NCBI RefSeq assembly: GCF_018035235.1
Contig: NZ_WPCV01000002.1
Coordinates: forward strand, 124,001 to 188,000
Direction of reading: 5' to 3'
Source: Citrobacter sp. On2M
GTDB taxonomy: Bacteria > Pseudomonadota > Gammaproteobacteria > Enterobacterales > Enterobacteriaceae
Length of the DNA: 64,000 bases
In this document: positions 55,118 through 63,878 of the stretch, piece after piece
How positions within the stretch are numbered: the first letter of the stretch is position 1
Layout of the letters: every line of letters begins with the position of its first letter
The notes under the pieces: generated by a model
Databases searched by the model: none
Told to the model about the DNA's origin: nothing
Seen by the model: the letters and a program-made list of their open reading frames with translations, nothing else
Program-made: the position numbers and the translations under genes

Positions 55118-56041
55118 ATGGAACCAACGCACCAACCTCTGTTTGCGCGTAAAAATGTTGTCTACCTGAGCGCGGCGTTTTGCTGCCTGCTGTGGGGGAG
55201 CGCCTATCCGGCTATAAAAAGCGGATATGAGATCTTCCAGATTGCCACGGATGATATTCCCTCAAAAATTGTCTTTGCCGGCTATCGCTTCCTGTTTGCG
55301 GGATTATTGCTGCTACTGTTGGCGATGGCGCAGCGTAAACCGATTGGCCGGTTAAGCCCGCGTCAATACGGTCAGCTCACGCTGTTGGGACTGACGCAAA
55401 CCTCGCTGCAATACATCTTCTTCTATATTGGCCTGGCGTTCACGACGGGGGTAAAAGGCTCCATCATGAATGCGACCGGGACCTTCTTCAGCGTGCTGCT
55501 GGCCCATTTTATCTACCATAATGACAAACTGAGCTACAACAAAGCACTGGGCTGTATCCTCGGCTTTGCTGGGGTGATGGTGGTGAACTTTAGCAGCGGA
55601 ATGGATTTTAGTTTCAGCCTGTTAGGTGACGGTTCAGTGGTGATGGCCGCCTTTATTCTTTCGGCCGCCACGTTATACGGTAAACGCATTTCTCAGACGG
55701 TAGAACCGACGGTAATGACGGGGTATCAACTGGGCGGTGGCGGTCTGGCGCTGGTTATCGGCGGCTACGCTTTTGGGGGCTCGTTGACCTTACATGGCGC
55801 ATCTTCAGTGGCGATTCTGGGCTACCTGACGTTACTCTCTTCGGTCGCCTTTGCCTTGTGGAGTATTCTGCTCAAGCATAACCGCGTGGGGATGATTGCG
55901 CCGTTTAACTTTCTGATCCCGGTTTCGGGAGCGGTGCTGTCGGCGATATTCCTCGGCGAAAACATTCTCGAATGGAAATATGCGCTGGCGCTGGTGCTGG
56001 TTTGTTCAGGGATCTGGTGGGTGAATAAGGTGAAGCGCTGA
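55118..56041 (+). CDS. EamA/DMT-family exporter
   Basis: 307-aa drug/metabolite transporter with ten predicted helices in two EamA repeats (about 17-160 and 175-305). The motifs LLWGSAYPAIKSG (first repeat) and LLSSVAFALWSILLKHN (second) are characteristic. The substrate is unknown. I start at MEPTHQ (55118), after GTGATGG; an upstream in-frame ATG at 55010 lies in the rplI terminator. In E. coli K-12 the genes yjfZ and ytfA occupy this place, so this is an accessory gene of the Citrobacter lineage. Confidence 0.85.
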   Translation: MEPTHQPLFARKNVVYLSAAFCCLLWGSAYPAIKSGYEIFQIATDDIPSKIVFAGYRFLFAGLLLLLLAMAQRKPIGRLSPRQYGQLTLLGLTQTSLQYIFFYIGLAFTTGVKGSIMNATGTFFSVLLAHFIYHNDKLSYNKALGCILGFAGVMVVNFSSGMDFSFSLLGDGSVVMAAFILSAATLYGKRISQTVEPTVMTGYQLGGGGLALVIGGYAFGGSLTLHGASSVAILGYLTLLSSVAFALWSILLKHNRVGMIAPFNFLIPVSGAVLSAIFLGENILEWKYALALVLVCSGIWWVNKVKR

Positions 56042-56055
56042 TGCTTCACCTTGAT

Positions 56056-56085
56056 GCCTGATGGTGCTGTGCTTATCAGGCTTAC
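56056..56085. repeat. REP unit between EamA gene and ytfB
   Basis: Single REP-type palindrome: GCCTGATGG...CTTATCAGGCTTAC, 30 bases, in the tail-to-tail gap between the EamA gene and ytfB. Confidence 0.85.
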
Positions 56086-56096
56086 ATGTGTGCTGC

Positions 56097-56747
56097 TTAA
56101 CGGGCGCGAATAAAACTGCCGTTCGGCTGGCGGGTAAACAGTACCTGCTGGCCATTACCGGTATCGATGGTTAACCCGGTCACCACGCCATTGGCATTCT
56201 GCCTGATCTGCACCATCTGACCGTCTTTCAGATTACTTAGCGGTTTTCCTGCACCTTCAACCTGCGCCATTGCATACACATCGGTTGGCGGGAGGTTATG
56301 GTCACGGAAGACCTGGGCCAGCGTTTTGCCCGAGTCGACGCGATAAGAACGCCACTGTTGCTCAATTCCGTTATCCTGTTGGAAAGGTTGCGTCTGCGGC
56401 TGAGATTGCTGAACCTGCGGCTGCGCGTCCGGTTCTCCTTCCTGAATCGGTTCCGGTGCAACCGGAGCGACCTGGCCGGGATCGTTTTGCGGGGCCACTA
56501 ACTGTGCCTGAAGCTGAGCCTCGGTTGGCGGTTGCGACTGTGACTGTAAATCCAGTTGGGCAGTACGCGTCACCACAGGGGCATCAGTAGTGTCACTGGA
56601 AGGAAGCAGGAAACCGATCACCAGCACGATAGCAGCAATAATAATGCCGCGTCGGTGCATAGGCGGTAGCGGGTCCATAATGCGAAAATTGTCCGGTGCA
56701 TGCCAGATTTTCGCCAGGGTTGGTTTTAATTCAAAGCGCCCGGGCAT
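56097..56747 (-). CDS. ytfB: Cell-division-associated OapA-domain protein YtfB
   Basis: 216-aa inner-membrane protein with a cytoplasmic N terminus (about 1-32), one helix (about 33-49, GIIIAAIVLVIGFLL), a long Gln/Pro-rich periplasmic linker (about 50-130) and the OapA/LysM-like glycan-binding domain (about 131-216, YRVDSGKTLAQVFRDH). In E. coli YtfB localises to the septum and binds peptidoglycan glycans. The linker is about four residues longer than the K-12 one. Confidence 0.92.
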   Translation of the reverse strand: MPGRFELKPTLAKIWHAPDNFRIMDPLPPMHRRGIIIAAIVLVIGFLLPSSDTTDAPVVTRTAQLDLQSQSQPPTEAQLQAQLVAPQNDPGQVAPVAPEPIQEGEPDAQPQVQQSQPQTQPFQQDNGIEQQWRSYRVDSGKTLAQVFRDHNLPPTDVYAMAQVEGAGKPLSNLKDGQMVQIRQNANGVVTGLTIDTGNGQQVLFTRQPNGSFIRAR

Positions 56748-56966
56748 GGCTTTCCTCCTGCTCCGCGTCTCGTTCCTCGATCATAGAGTATAGATGGCTA
56801 ACGCTATGATGTTCGTCATATTACCCGCTTTCGTGACGTCAACGCGGGATATTCCTATTGTTTATGTTTCCTCGCGATTTGTCATCTGTTCCCGAGACAA
56901 AGTTTTACCGGATGCGGCATGGCTGATATGCTGCCCGCTACTTTACATCCGATGAAAGGAAATATG

Positions 56967-57587
56967 ATGGCTAACCCGACTTTTGACACTATCGAAGCGC
57001 AAGCAAGCTACGGCATTGGTTTGCAGGTAGGACAACAGCTGAGCGAATCCGGACTGGAAGGACTGTTGCCTGAAGCGCTGGTAGCGGGTATCGCTGACGC
57101 GCTGGAAGGTAAGCACCCGGCAGTGCCGGTCGATGTTGTGCATCGCGCACTGCGTGAAATCCACGAACGTGCTGATGCAGTACGTCGCGAGCGTTTCCAG
57201 GCTATGGCGGCTGATGGCGTCAAATATCTGGAAGAAAACCGTGAGAAAGAGGGTGTGAACAGCACTGAATCCGGTTTACAGTTCCGCGTTCTGACTCAGG
57301 GCGAAGGTGCTATTCCGGCGCGTACTGACCGCGTTCGCGTTCACTATACCGGTAAACTGATCGACGGTACCGTGTTTGATAGTTCTGTCGCACGCGGTGA
57401 GCCGGCTGAATTCCCGGTTAACGGCGTTATCCCAGGCTGGATTGAAGCGCTGACCCTGATGCCGGTAGGTTCCAAATGGGAACTGACTATTCCTCAGGAA
57501 CTGGCTTACGGCGAGCGTGGCGCTGGCGCGTCCATCCCTCCGTTCAGTACGCTGGTGTTCGACGTTGAGCTGCTTGAGATCCTGTAA
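56967..57587 (+). CDS. fklB: FKBP-type peptidyl-prolyl isomerase FklB
   Basis: 206-aa cytoplasmic isomerase (FKBP22). The N-terminal helical dimerisation domain (about 1-95) precedes the FKBP domain (about 110-206), with [25 protein letters not shown] and the closing [10 protein letters not shown]. Adjacent ATGs at 56964 and 56967; the second gives the E. coli length. GAAAGGA precedes them. No signal peptide is seen. Confidence 0.96.
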   Translation: MANPTFDTIEAQASYGIGLQVGQQLSESGLEGLLPEALVAGIADALEGKHPAVPVDVVHRALREIHERADAVRRERFQAMAADGVKYLEENREKEGVNSTESGLQFRVLTQGEGAIPARTDRVRVHYTGKLIDGTVFDSSVARGEPAEFPVNGVIPGWIEALTLMPVGSKWELTIPQELAYGERGAGASIPPFSTLVFDVELLEIL

Positions 57588-57895
57588 GCAGTGAACTCTG
57601 TTCCCCCCGAGGCCGGGGGGAGCAAAAAAATAGCGTGAAAAGCTATTGTTACGTCGATGTCGAGATTTTATCTTGCAAATGCCGCATCAGCGTGTATTTT
57701 TGTGAACTGTTTCGCGCTATCAGAGTGATATGACACTCACTTTAAACATTAAATTAACATTATATCTAAATCTTAGTATTCATCCCGCCAATTCTTACCT
57801 AATATCGATGAGTCCTGATAACAGGATCGTCGTATCATCGACACACTAAAGGCCGTAGAGCCTGAACAACACAGACAGGTACAGGAAGAAAAAAC
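57588..57895 (+). promoter_or_regulatory. fklB-cycA intergenic region with possible GcvB site
   Basis: 308 bases without a gene. A hairpin of six C/G pairs (57603-57608 with 57615-57620), 15 bases after fklB, may end its transcript, although no T-run follows. The middle is AT-rich and should hold the cycA promoter. Near the end, GAACAACACA (57864-57873) is complementary to the GU-rich R1 seed of the sRNA GcvB, which represses cycA in E. coli and Salmonella. AGGAAG (57882-57887) is the SD. Confidence 0.6.
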
Positions 57896-59305
57896 ATGGT
57901 AGATCAGGTAAAAGTCGACGCCGCTGAAGAGGCATCGACTGAACAGTCGCTACGGCGCAATCTCACAAACCGTCATATTCAACTTATTGCCATTGGTGGT
58001 GCTATCGGCACCGGCCTGTTTATGGGCTCAGGTAAAACTATCAGCCTCGCCGGGCCGTCGATCATCTTTGTGTATATGATCATCGGTTTTATGCTGTTTT
58101 TCGTGATGCGGGCGATGGGGGAATTGCTGCTCTCGAATCTGGAGTACAAATCGTTTAGTGATTTCGCCTCCGACCTGCTCGGGCCATGGGCCGGATATTT
58201 TACCGGCTGGACCTACTGGTTCTGCTGGGTCGTTACCGGGATGGCGGACGTTGTCGCCATAACGGCGTATGCACAATTCTGGTTCCCCGAGCTGTCAGAC
58301 TGGGTCGCCTCGCTGGCGGTGATTGTGCTGCTTCTGAGCCTCAACCTCGCCACCGTAAAAATGTTTGGGGAGATGGAGTTCTGGTTTGCGATGATCAAAA
58401 TCGTCGCCATCATCGGCCTGATCGTCGTCGGTCTGGTGATGGTATTGACGCACTTCCAGTCGCCAACCGGCGTTCAGGCATCATTTACGCATCTGTGGAA
58501 TGACGGTGGCTGGTTCCCGAAAGGTCTGAGCGGTTTCTTTGCTGGCTTCCAGATAGCTGTGTTCGCGTTTGTGGGTATTGAGTTGGTGGGAACGACCGCT
58601 GCGGAAACCAAGGATCCGGAGAAATCTCTGCCGCGCGCCATTAACTCGATTCCGATCCGTATCATCATGTTCTACGTTTTTGCGCTGATTGTGATTATGT
58701 CCGTCACGCCGTGGAGCTCGGTCGTGCCAACCAAGAGCCCATTTGTTGAATTGTTTGTGCTGGTTGGTTTGCCTGCCGCAGCGAGCCTGATCAACTTTGT
58801 GGTGCTGACTTCAGCGGCCTCTTCCGCAAACAGCGGCGTGTTCTCGACAAGCCGTATGCTGTTCGGCCTGGCACAGGAAGGCGTTGCGCCTAAAGCGTTT
58901 GCCAAGCTGTCTAAACGCGCAGTTCCGGCGAAAGGTTTAACCTTCTCCTGTATCTGTCTGTTGGGCGGCGTGGTGATGCTGTACGTGAACCCGAGCGTAA
59001 TTGGCGCGTTCACCATGATCACTACCGTGTCGGCGATTCTGTTCATGTTCGTCTGGACCATCATTCTTTGCTCGTACCTTGTGTACCGTAAGCAACGTCC
59101 GCACCTGCATGAAAAATCAATCTACAAGATGCCGTTAGGCAAGCTGATGTGCTGGGTATGTATGGCGTTCTTCGTCTTCGTACTTGTGCTGTTGACGCTA
59201 GAAGATGATACCCGTCAGGCGTTGATGGTGACACCGCTGTGGTTCATCGCGCTGGGTCTGGGCTGGTTGTTTATCGGTAAGAAACGTATGGCAGGTATGC
59301 GTTAA
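57896..59305 (+). CDS. cycA: D-serine/D-alanine/glycine transporter CycA
   Basis: 469-aa APC-family proton symporter with 12 helices for glycine, D-alanine, D-serine and D-cycloserine. The N-terminal signature RHIQLIAIGGAIGTGLFMGSG is at about 26-46, and the mid-protein motif GVFSTSRMLFGLAQEG is present. It is a likely GcvB target through its leader. It ends at a terminator that overlaps the 3' end of ytfE. Confidence 0.97.
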   Translation: MVDQVKVDAAEEASTEQSLRRNLTNRHIQLIAIGGAIGTGLFMGSGKTISLAGPSIIFVYMIIGFMLFFVMRAMGELLLSNLEYKSFSDFASDLLGPWAGYFTGWTYWFCWVVTGMADVVAITAYAQFWFPELSDWVASLAVIVLLLSLNLATVKMFGEMEFWFAMIKIVAIIGLIVVGLVMVLTHFQSPTGVQASFTHLWNDGGWFPKGLSGFFAGFQIAVFAFVGIELVGTTAAETKDPEKSLPRAINSIPIRIIMFYVFALIVIMSVTPWSSVVPTKSPFVELFVLVGLPAAASLINFVVLTSAASSANSGVFSTSRMLFGLAQEGVAPKAFAKLSKRAVPAKGLTFSCICLLGGVVMLYVNPSVIGAFTMITTVSAILFMFVWTIILCSYLVYRKQRPHLHEKSIYKMPLGKLMCWVCMAFFVFVLVLLTLEDDTRQALMVTPLWFIALGLGWLFIGKKRMAGMR

Positions 59306-59324
59306 GCGTTGCCATCTCGGGCAC

Positions 59325-59349
59325 AAAAAAGGCCACATAAACAGTGGCC
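59325..59349 (-). terminator. ytfE terminator
   Basis: Minus-strand stem GGCCAC/GTGGCC (59349-59344 with 59336-59331) followed by six T's, 39 bases beyond the ytfE stop. Confidence 0.85.
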
Positions 59350-59365
59350 GAATGCGGACTTCAGG

Positions 59366-59389
59366 AAGGCGCTCTCGGGCGCCTTTTTT
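59366..59389 (+). terminator. cycA terminator
   Basis: Seven-bp perfect stem (59366-59372 with 59379-59385) and loop TCTCGG, followed by TTTT. It overlaps the stop codon of the convergent ytfE. Confidence 0.9.
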
Positions 59390-60050
59390 ATTCACCTGCG
59401 AGGGCACGCGGGAACAACACATTGTTTTCCAGACTGATGTGTTCCATCAGGTCGTCGATCATTTCGTTAATGCCGTTATACATGGCTTTCCAGGTGGTGC
59501 AGGCTTCTGGCGGCGGCGTCACGTTGTGGGTGATATGTTTGATTACTTCCACCAGTTCACCCGCATCGTCATGCTCGCTTTCCATCACGCTGATTGGCCC
59601 CATCGCCTGGCTACCCATGCCCTGTTTGATCATCGGGAACAGGATCTGCTCTTCTTTCATCATGTGGCTGGACAGCTCTTCATGCAGCATGGTCAGGTTT
59701 TTCGCCAGACCGCGCGGTACGTTCGGTTTGTCTGCGTGAACGCGTTCAACTTTAGTGGCCTGCAGAATCAGTTCCGGCAGCTGTTCACGGTGTCGGTCAT
59801 GATAACGCACAACGATATGGTCAATGATTTCAGCCAGCGCCACGGTACGCCAGTCTTTTTCCAGCGGCTGCTCAGCGAGTTTTGCCAGTTCGGATTCGAT
59901 GGCTTCGACATCCAGCTCTTTACGCGCGGCAGCGCGTGCCAGCGTTTGCTTACCGCCGCAGCAGTAATCCATATCGTATTTACGAAACAGGGCCGAAGCG
60001 CGAGGAATAGAGAGCGCCAGTTCACCTAAAGGTTGATCGCGATAAGACAT
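59388..60050 (-). CDS. ytfE: Di-iron repair protein YtfE (RIC)
   Basis: 220-aa hemerythrin-like di-iron protein that helps restore iron-sulfur clusters damaged by nitric oxide or oxidants. The di-iron ligands H84, H129, E133, H160, H204 and E208 all sit where expected. The N-terminal ScdA-like part carries C30 and C31 (DYCCGGK). The operator at 60077-60099 ties it to NsrR, encoded at 32799. It is convergent with cycA. Confidence 0.98.
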   Translation of the reverse strand: MSYRDQPLGELALSIPRASALFRKYDMDYCCGGKQTLARAAARKELDVEAIESELAKLAEQPLEKDWRTVALAEIIDHIVVRYHDRHREQLPELILQATKVERVHADKPNVPRGLAKNLTMLHEELSSHMMKEEQILFPMIKQGMGSQAMGPISVMESEHDDAGELVEVIKHITHNVTPPPEACTTWKAMYNGINEMIDDLMEHISLENNVLFPRALAGE

Positions 60051-60076
60051 TGCCGTTACCTCATTCTCAATAATAT

Positions 60077-60099
60077 AAGATGCATTTTAAATACAAGTT
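60077..60099 (-). promoter_or_regulatory. NsrR operator of ytfE
   Basis: Two 11-bp half-sites with a one-base centre: AAGATGCATTT (60077-60087) and, reversed, AACTTGTATTT (60099-60089). This fits the NsrR consensus of two AAGATGCATTT-like halves (8 of 11 positions agree in the second half). It lies 27 bases upstream of the ytfE start, where it would cover the promoter. Confidence 0.88.
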
Positions 60100-60228
60100 A
60101 TGGTGAAGGATATAACCCTTTCGGGGTGGGTTTTTTTGTGATGAATGTCACAAGAATTTCTTATTTCGTTAAGGTGCTGAATCTTATTGGAAAGGAGGGG
60201 GACGGCGAAAAAAGCCACGCGACAGTGT

Positions 60229-60255
60229 TAAATAAGCGCACGCCGCTGCCGATAG
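60229..60255 (+). promoter_or_regulatory. Sigma-28 (FliA) promoter of the chemoreceptor gene
   Basis: TAAATAAG (60229-60236), an 11-base spacer, then GCCGATAG (60248-60255), against the FliA consensus TAAAGTTT-N11-GCCGATAA: four of eight in the -35 block (TAAA core) and seven of eight in the -10. It lies 40 bases before the ATG at 60295. Confidence 0.85.
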
Positions 60256-60294
60256 TTAGACCTCAGACAATACCTGCATAATAAAAGGCTACAG

Positions 60295-61866
60295 ATGTTC
60301 AAACGAATTAAAGTGATAACCTTACTTATCACTGTGTTACTCGCCCTGGGCGCAATGCAGCTCATCTCCGCGGGCGTGTTTATTGGCGCGCTCAATAATG
60401 ATAAACAAAACTTTAACGTCTCGCAGCTTTCCAGCCAGAACGTGGCTGAGTTTACCGATGCGTGGATTAGCCTGAACCAGGCTCGTGTTACGCTCAACAG
60501 GGGCATGCTGCGTTTACAGGGAACGATGGCCAGCGATATCAATGGTGGTCAGTTGAAGGAACTGGTGAACACGGCAAATCGTCTGTTGGCCGAATCGAAA
60601 GAGCATTACGATACCTACTACGCCTTGCCGGAAACGCCGGGACTGGATGAGCATCTGGCCGATCGACTGGAAGAACAGTACGGTATCTATTCTGCAACGC
60701 TGGCTAAAATGAACGCGCTGCTGGCTGAAGGTAAGCTGGAGGAGATGTTCAAACAGAATGCCGAGCAAAAGCAAACGGCGATGCAGGCCGTTTATCGGGA
60801 ATGGCGTAGCGCGCAAACGGCGCTGGCCACTGCCGGAGTGCAGGACAATGAAAGTGATTATCAGAAGATAATCTGGTTGCTGTCCGCAGTGATGCTAATT
60901 GTTGTCGGCGTGATTATCGCCAGCTGGCTGGCGATGCAGCGAGTGTTACTCAAGCCGCTCCACGAAGTGATGGCACATATTCGCCACATTGCCGCGGGTG
61001 ATTTGACGCACCGCATCAACGCCGATGGCAGTAATGAAATGGCGCTGCTGGCAGGCAACGTCCGCGAGATGCAGCAGGCGCTGGCGAATACGGTCGGCGT
61101 AGTGCGTGACGGGGCTGACACCATCTATACCGGTGCGGGTGAAATTGCCGCTGGCAGTAACGATCTCTCTTCACGTACCGAGCAGCAGGCCGCTTCTCTG
61201 GAAGAGACCGCTGCCAGCATGGAACAACTCACCGCGACCGTGAAACAGAATGCGGATAACGCGCGTCAGGCGACCAGTCTGGCAAAAAACGCCTCACAGA
61301 CGGCGCAAAAAGGCGGAACAGTGGTTGATAGCGTGGTGCGTACTATGGATGAGATCGCTACCAGTTCCAGCAAAATCGCGCAAATTACCAATGTTATCGA
61401 CGGCATAGCTTTCCAGACCAATATTCTGGCGCTGAACGCGGCGGTAGAAGCGGCGCGAGCGGGTGAACAGGGGCGTGGCTTTGCAGTAGTTGCAGGCGAG
61501 GTTCGCACGCTGGCGCAGCGTAGCGCTCAAGCAGCGAAAGAGATTAAGGCGCTGATTGATGACTCGGGGAATCGGGTCAATGCCGGTACAGCGCTGGTTC
61601 ATGAAGCGGGTGAAACGATGGCGGAAATTGTCAGCGCCGTGACTCGCGTGACCGATATTATGGGCGAGATTGCCTCGGCCTCTGATGAACAGAGTCGGGG
61701 TATCGATCAGGTAGGCCAGGCGGTGGCTGAGATGGATCGCGTCACGCAACAAAACGCCTCGCTGGTGGAGGAGTCTGCTTCCGCTGCCGCTGCGCTCGAA
61801 GAGCAGGCTGCACGATTGAATCAGACAGTGGCGGTGTTTAAAGTGTCGCGTCGGATGACGGCGTAA
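60295..61866 (+). CDS. Methyl-accepting chemotaxis protein, Tar/Tsr type, no CheR tether
   Basis: 523-aa chemoreceptor. Helix 1 (about 8-30), a periplasmic four-helix-bundle ligand domain (about 31-188, with [17 protein letters not shown] near the Tar/Tsr ligand pocket), helix 2 (about 190-213), a HAMP domain (about 214-267) and the signalling hairpin, whose tip is about [22 protein letters not shown]. Methylation helices ([13 protein letters not shown] and [12 protein letters not shown]) are intact. The C terminus stops at VSRRMTA, without the NWETF-like pentapeptide that recruits CheR and CheB. The ligand is unknown. E. coli K-12 has no MCP at this place. Confidence 0.9.
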   Translation: MFKRIKVITLLITVLLALGAMQLISAGVFIGALNNDKQNFNVSQLSSQNVAEFTDAWISLNQARVTLNRGMLRLQGTMASDINGGQLKELVNTANRLLAESKEHYDTYYALPETPGLDEHLADRLEEQYGIYSATLAKMNALLAEGKLEEMFKQNAEQKQTAMQAVYREWRSAQTALATAGVQDNESDYQKIIWLLSAVMLIVVGVIIASWLAMQRVLLKPLHEVMAHIRHIAAGDLTHRINADGSNEMALLAGNVREMQQALANTVGVVRDGADTIYTGAGEIAAGSNDLSSRTEQQAASLEETAASMEQLTATVKQNADNARQATSLAKNASQTAQKGGTVVDSVVRTMDEIATSSSKIAQITNVIDGIAFQTNILALNAAVEAARAGEQGRGFAVVAGEVRTLAQRSAQAAKEIKALIDDSGNRVNAGTALVHEAGETMAEIVSAVTRVTDIMGEIASASDEQSRGIDQVGQAVAEMDRVTQQNASLVEESASAAAALEEQAARLNQTVAVFKVSRRMTA

Positions 61867-61867
61867 A

Positions 61868-61928
61868 CGCCTTATCCGGCCTGCAAGGTATTATTCCCCA
61901 GGCCGGATTAGCGCAGCGCCATCCGGCA
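61868..61928. repeat. BIME between chemoreceptor gene and ytfF
   Basis: Two REP-like units: CGCCTTATCCGGCCTGC (61869-61885) and GGCCGGATTAGCGC...GCCATCCGGCA (61901-61927), in opposite orientation. They fill the tail-to-tail gap between the chemoreceptor gene and ytfF. Confidence 0.82.
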
Positions 61929-61930
61929 CA

Positions 61931-62896
61931 TTATGATTGTGGTACCACGACAACGCTGGGTTTCTGCGGCTTGGCTCTGACGGCTATCACTACCCCAACC
62001 ATCAGCAGCGTAATGCCGCTTATCGTCAGCAACGGCGGAAATTCCTGGCGTAGTATAAAGGTGTACAACAGGCCTGCCAGTGTTTCAAACACAATCAGCG
62101 GACCGAGGATCACCGTCGGCAGCTTCTGGCTGGCGACGTTCCAGCACAGTGCGCCAACCCACGAACACAAGACCGCAATGGCTATCATCAGGCCGATAAA
62201 CACGCCCGGACGCGGGCCGAAGGGCAGAGCGAAGTCCGGCGTTTGCCCGTTCAGCCAGAGGCAGGCGGCAATATAACCGAACAGGGATACAGGCAGCGTC
62301 ACCAGTGCCTGGGCCGTCGCCCACATCATTGGGTGCTTATCCGGATTTTCGCGTAGCCAGCGGGCATTACGCAGTGCATACCACGCCCAACACACCACCG
62401 AAATCAGCGCCAGCGCGATGCCAGAGCCATATCGCCAGCCGCTAAAGTCGGGGAGGCCCTGATTCAGCTCCGAAATATTCACGCACAGCAGACCCATGCC
62501 AATTAACACCAGCGCAGGCGACAAACGCCACCATGATAATTTGCCGTCGCGTTGGCTATAGAGCAGGTTAGCGAAGATCGGGATCACCACCGGCAAGGTA
62601 CCGATTATCATGGTTGAGACCGGTGCTCCGGTGCGCTGGATGGCGCTTGCCAGACAAACGTAATAGACCAGGTTACCCATCATCGTTAGTGCCAGCGCCG
62701 TTATCCAGTCTTTACGCGTCAACTGGCGCAGGCGCACACGCCCCAGCCAGGCGATCGGCAACGCTATCAGCCCCAGCGCCAGATAACGCCCCATCGACTG
62801 TAACACCGCCGGGTATGCCGGTACGATCAGCGGCCCAACAAAAATTAATCCCCACATCAGCCCAGCCAGCAGGGCATACAACACGCCGCTAATCAT
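61931..62896 (-). CDS. ytfF: EamA-family inner-membrane exporter YtfF
   Basis: 321-aa drug/metabolite transporter with ten helices in two EamA repeats. The N terminus MISGVLYALLAGLMWG is the conserved start; an ATG 15 bases upstream (62911) is possible. Length matches E. coli YtfF. The substrate is unknown. It lies 76 bases downstream of an AraC-type regulator on the same strand, which may control it. Confidence 0.9.
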   Translation of the reverse strand: MISGVLYALLAGLMWGLIFVGPLIVPAYPAVLQSMGRYLALGLIALPIAWLGRVRLRQLTRKDWITALALTMMGNLVYYVCLASAIQRTGAPVSTMIIGTLPVVIPIFANLLYSQRDGKLSWWRLSPALVLIGMGLLCVNISELNQGLPDFSGWRYGSGIALALISVVCWAWYALRNARWLRENPDKHPMMWATAQALVTLPVSLFGYIAACLWLNGQTPDFALPFGPRPGVFIGLMIAIAVLCSWVGALCWNVASQKLPTVILGPLIVFETLAGLLYTFILRQEFPPLLTISGITLLMVGVVIAVRAKPQKPSVVVVPQS

Positions 62897-62972
62897 TTTT
62901 GACATCCACATCGCTTAACAATAAGTCGAGTGTAGGCAGGAAAAATGCCGCGGTATTGTATGAGATTGCTGA

Positions 62973-63797
62973 TCAACGCCGGACGACTTGTTTCTGATAA
63001 CGCACCGGCGTAATGCCGTAGCGATGGGTAAACGCGCGGGTGAGATGCGACTGGTCGGTGAGGCCGGTTGCGGCGGCGACCTCTGCGGCGGGCATACCGT
63101 GAGTGAGAAAACCTTTAGCTCGCCACAGGCGGATCGCCATCAGCATCTGGTGCGGCGTGACGTGGAAATGCAATTTGAACTGGCGCTGAAAATGCCAGGG
63201 ACTCAGCGATGCCACCCGCGCCAGTTCGTCGAGCGTGACCGGGTGCATATAGTTATCGTGCAGATACTCGCGGACTCGTTCAAAGCGATGCGCCCCCTCC
63301 GGCAATACCGGCGCATGGCGGGCCAGCGGTTGGAACGTGTCGATCAGATCGAGTAATAATCCTTTTTGCGCCAGCGGATCTTCCGTGTTCCACAGACCGT
63401 GGATCAATGAACAGATCTGACGCGAGCGCAGCGGATCGTGACGGGTAACGTCATGGAACCACCAGTGGCGGATCCCGGTGACCTCCTCCAGAAGATCGGG
63501 TTCAAGATAGATCATCCGATAGCGCCAGCCGTCGGCGGTTTCGGCTTCGCCGGTGTGCAGCTCATCGGGATTCATGGTGACGACGGACTGGGCGGGGGCC
63601 ACGTACTGCGTGCCGCGATAGCGAAAGCGTTCGGCTCCGGCTTCTATCGCGCCGATACCAAACGCTTCATGAGTGTGCGGCTCAAAGGCGTAACGCGAGA
63701 TATGCGCATGATACAACTCAACGCCGGGCACCTGCGCCAGATGGCGAAAGCGGGCGCTGTCTTTCTCATCAATAAACTGCTCAGGTACACCTTGCAC
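62973..63797 (-). CDS. AraC-family regulator upstream of ytfF
   Basis: 274-aa regulator with an N-terminal cupin ligand domain (about 10-145, with HAHISRYAFEPHTHEAFGIG) and the C-terminal AraC double helix-turn-helix (about 170-270: TLDELARVASLSPWHFQRQFK, then AAEVAAATGLTDQSHLTRAF). The start is uncertain. I take the GTG at 63797, with GGGGAG five bases upstream; an upstream GTG at 63812 adds five residues, and no ATG is suitable. E. coli K-12 lacks it. The target is probably ytfF. Confidence 0.83.
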   Translation of the reverse strand: MQGVPEQFIDEKDSARFRHLAQVPGVELYHAHISRYAFEPHTHEAFGIGAIEAGAERFRYRGTQYVAPAQSVVTMNPDELHTGEAETADGWRYRMIYLEPDLLEEVTGIRHWWFHDVTRHDPLRSRQICSLIHGLWNTEDPLAQKGLLLDLIDTFQPLARHAPVLPEGAHRFERVREYLHDNYMHPVTLDELARVASLSPWHFQRQFKLHFHVTPHQMLMAIRLWRAKGFLTHGMPAAEVAAATGLTDQSHLTRAFTHRYGITPVRYQKQVVRR

Positions 63798-63878
63798 GTT
63801 TTCTCTCCCCACGCATCATTCTGTCATTATCAGAGAGGATGCGCGGGGATGCCACCACAATTAACTAATTTTTAACAT

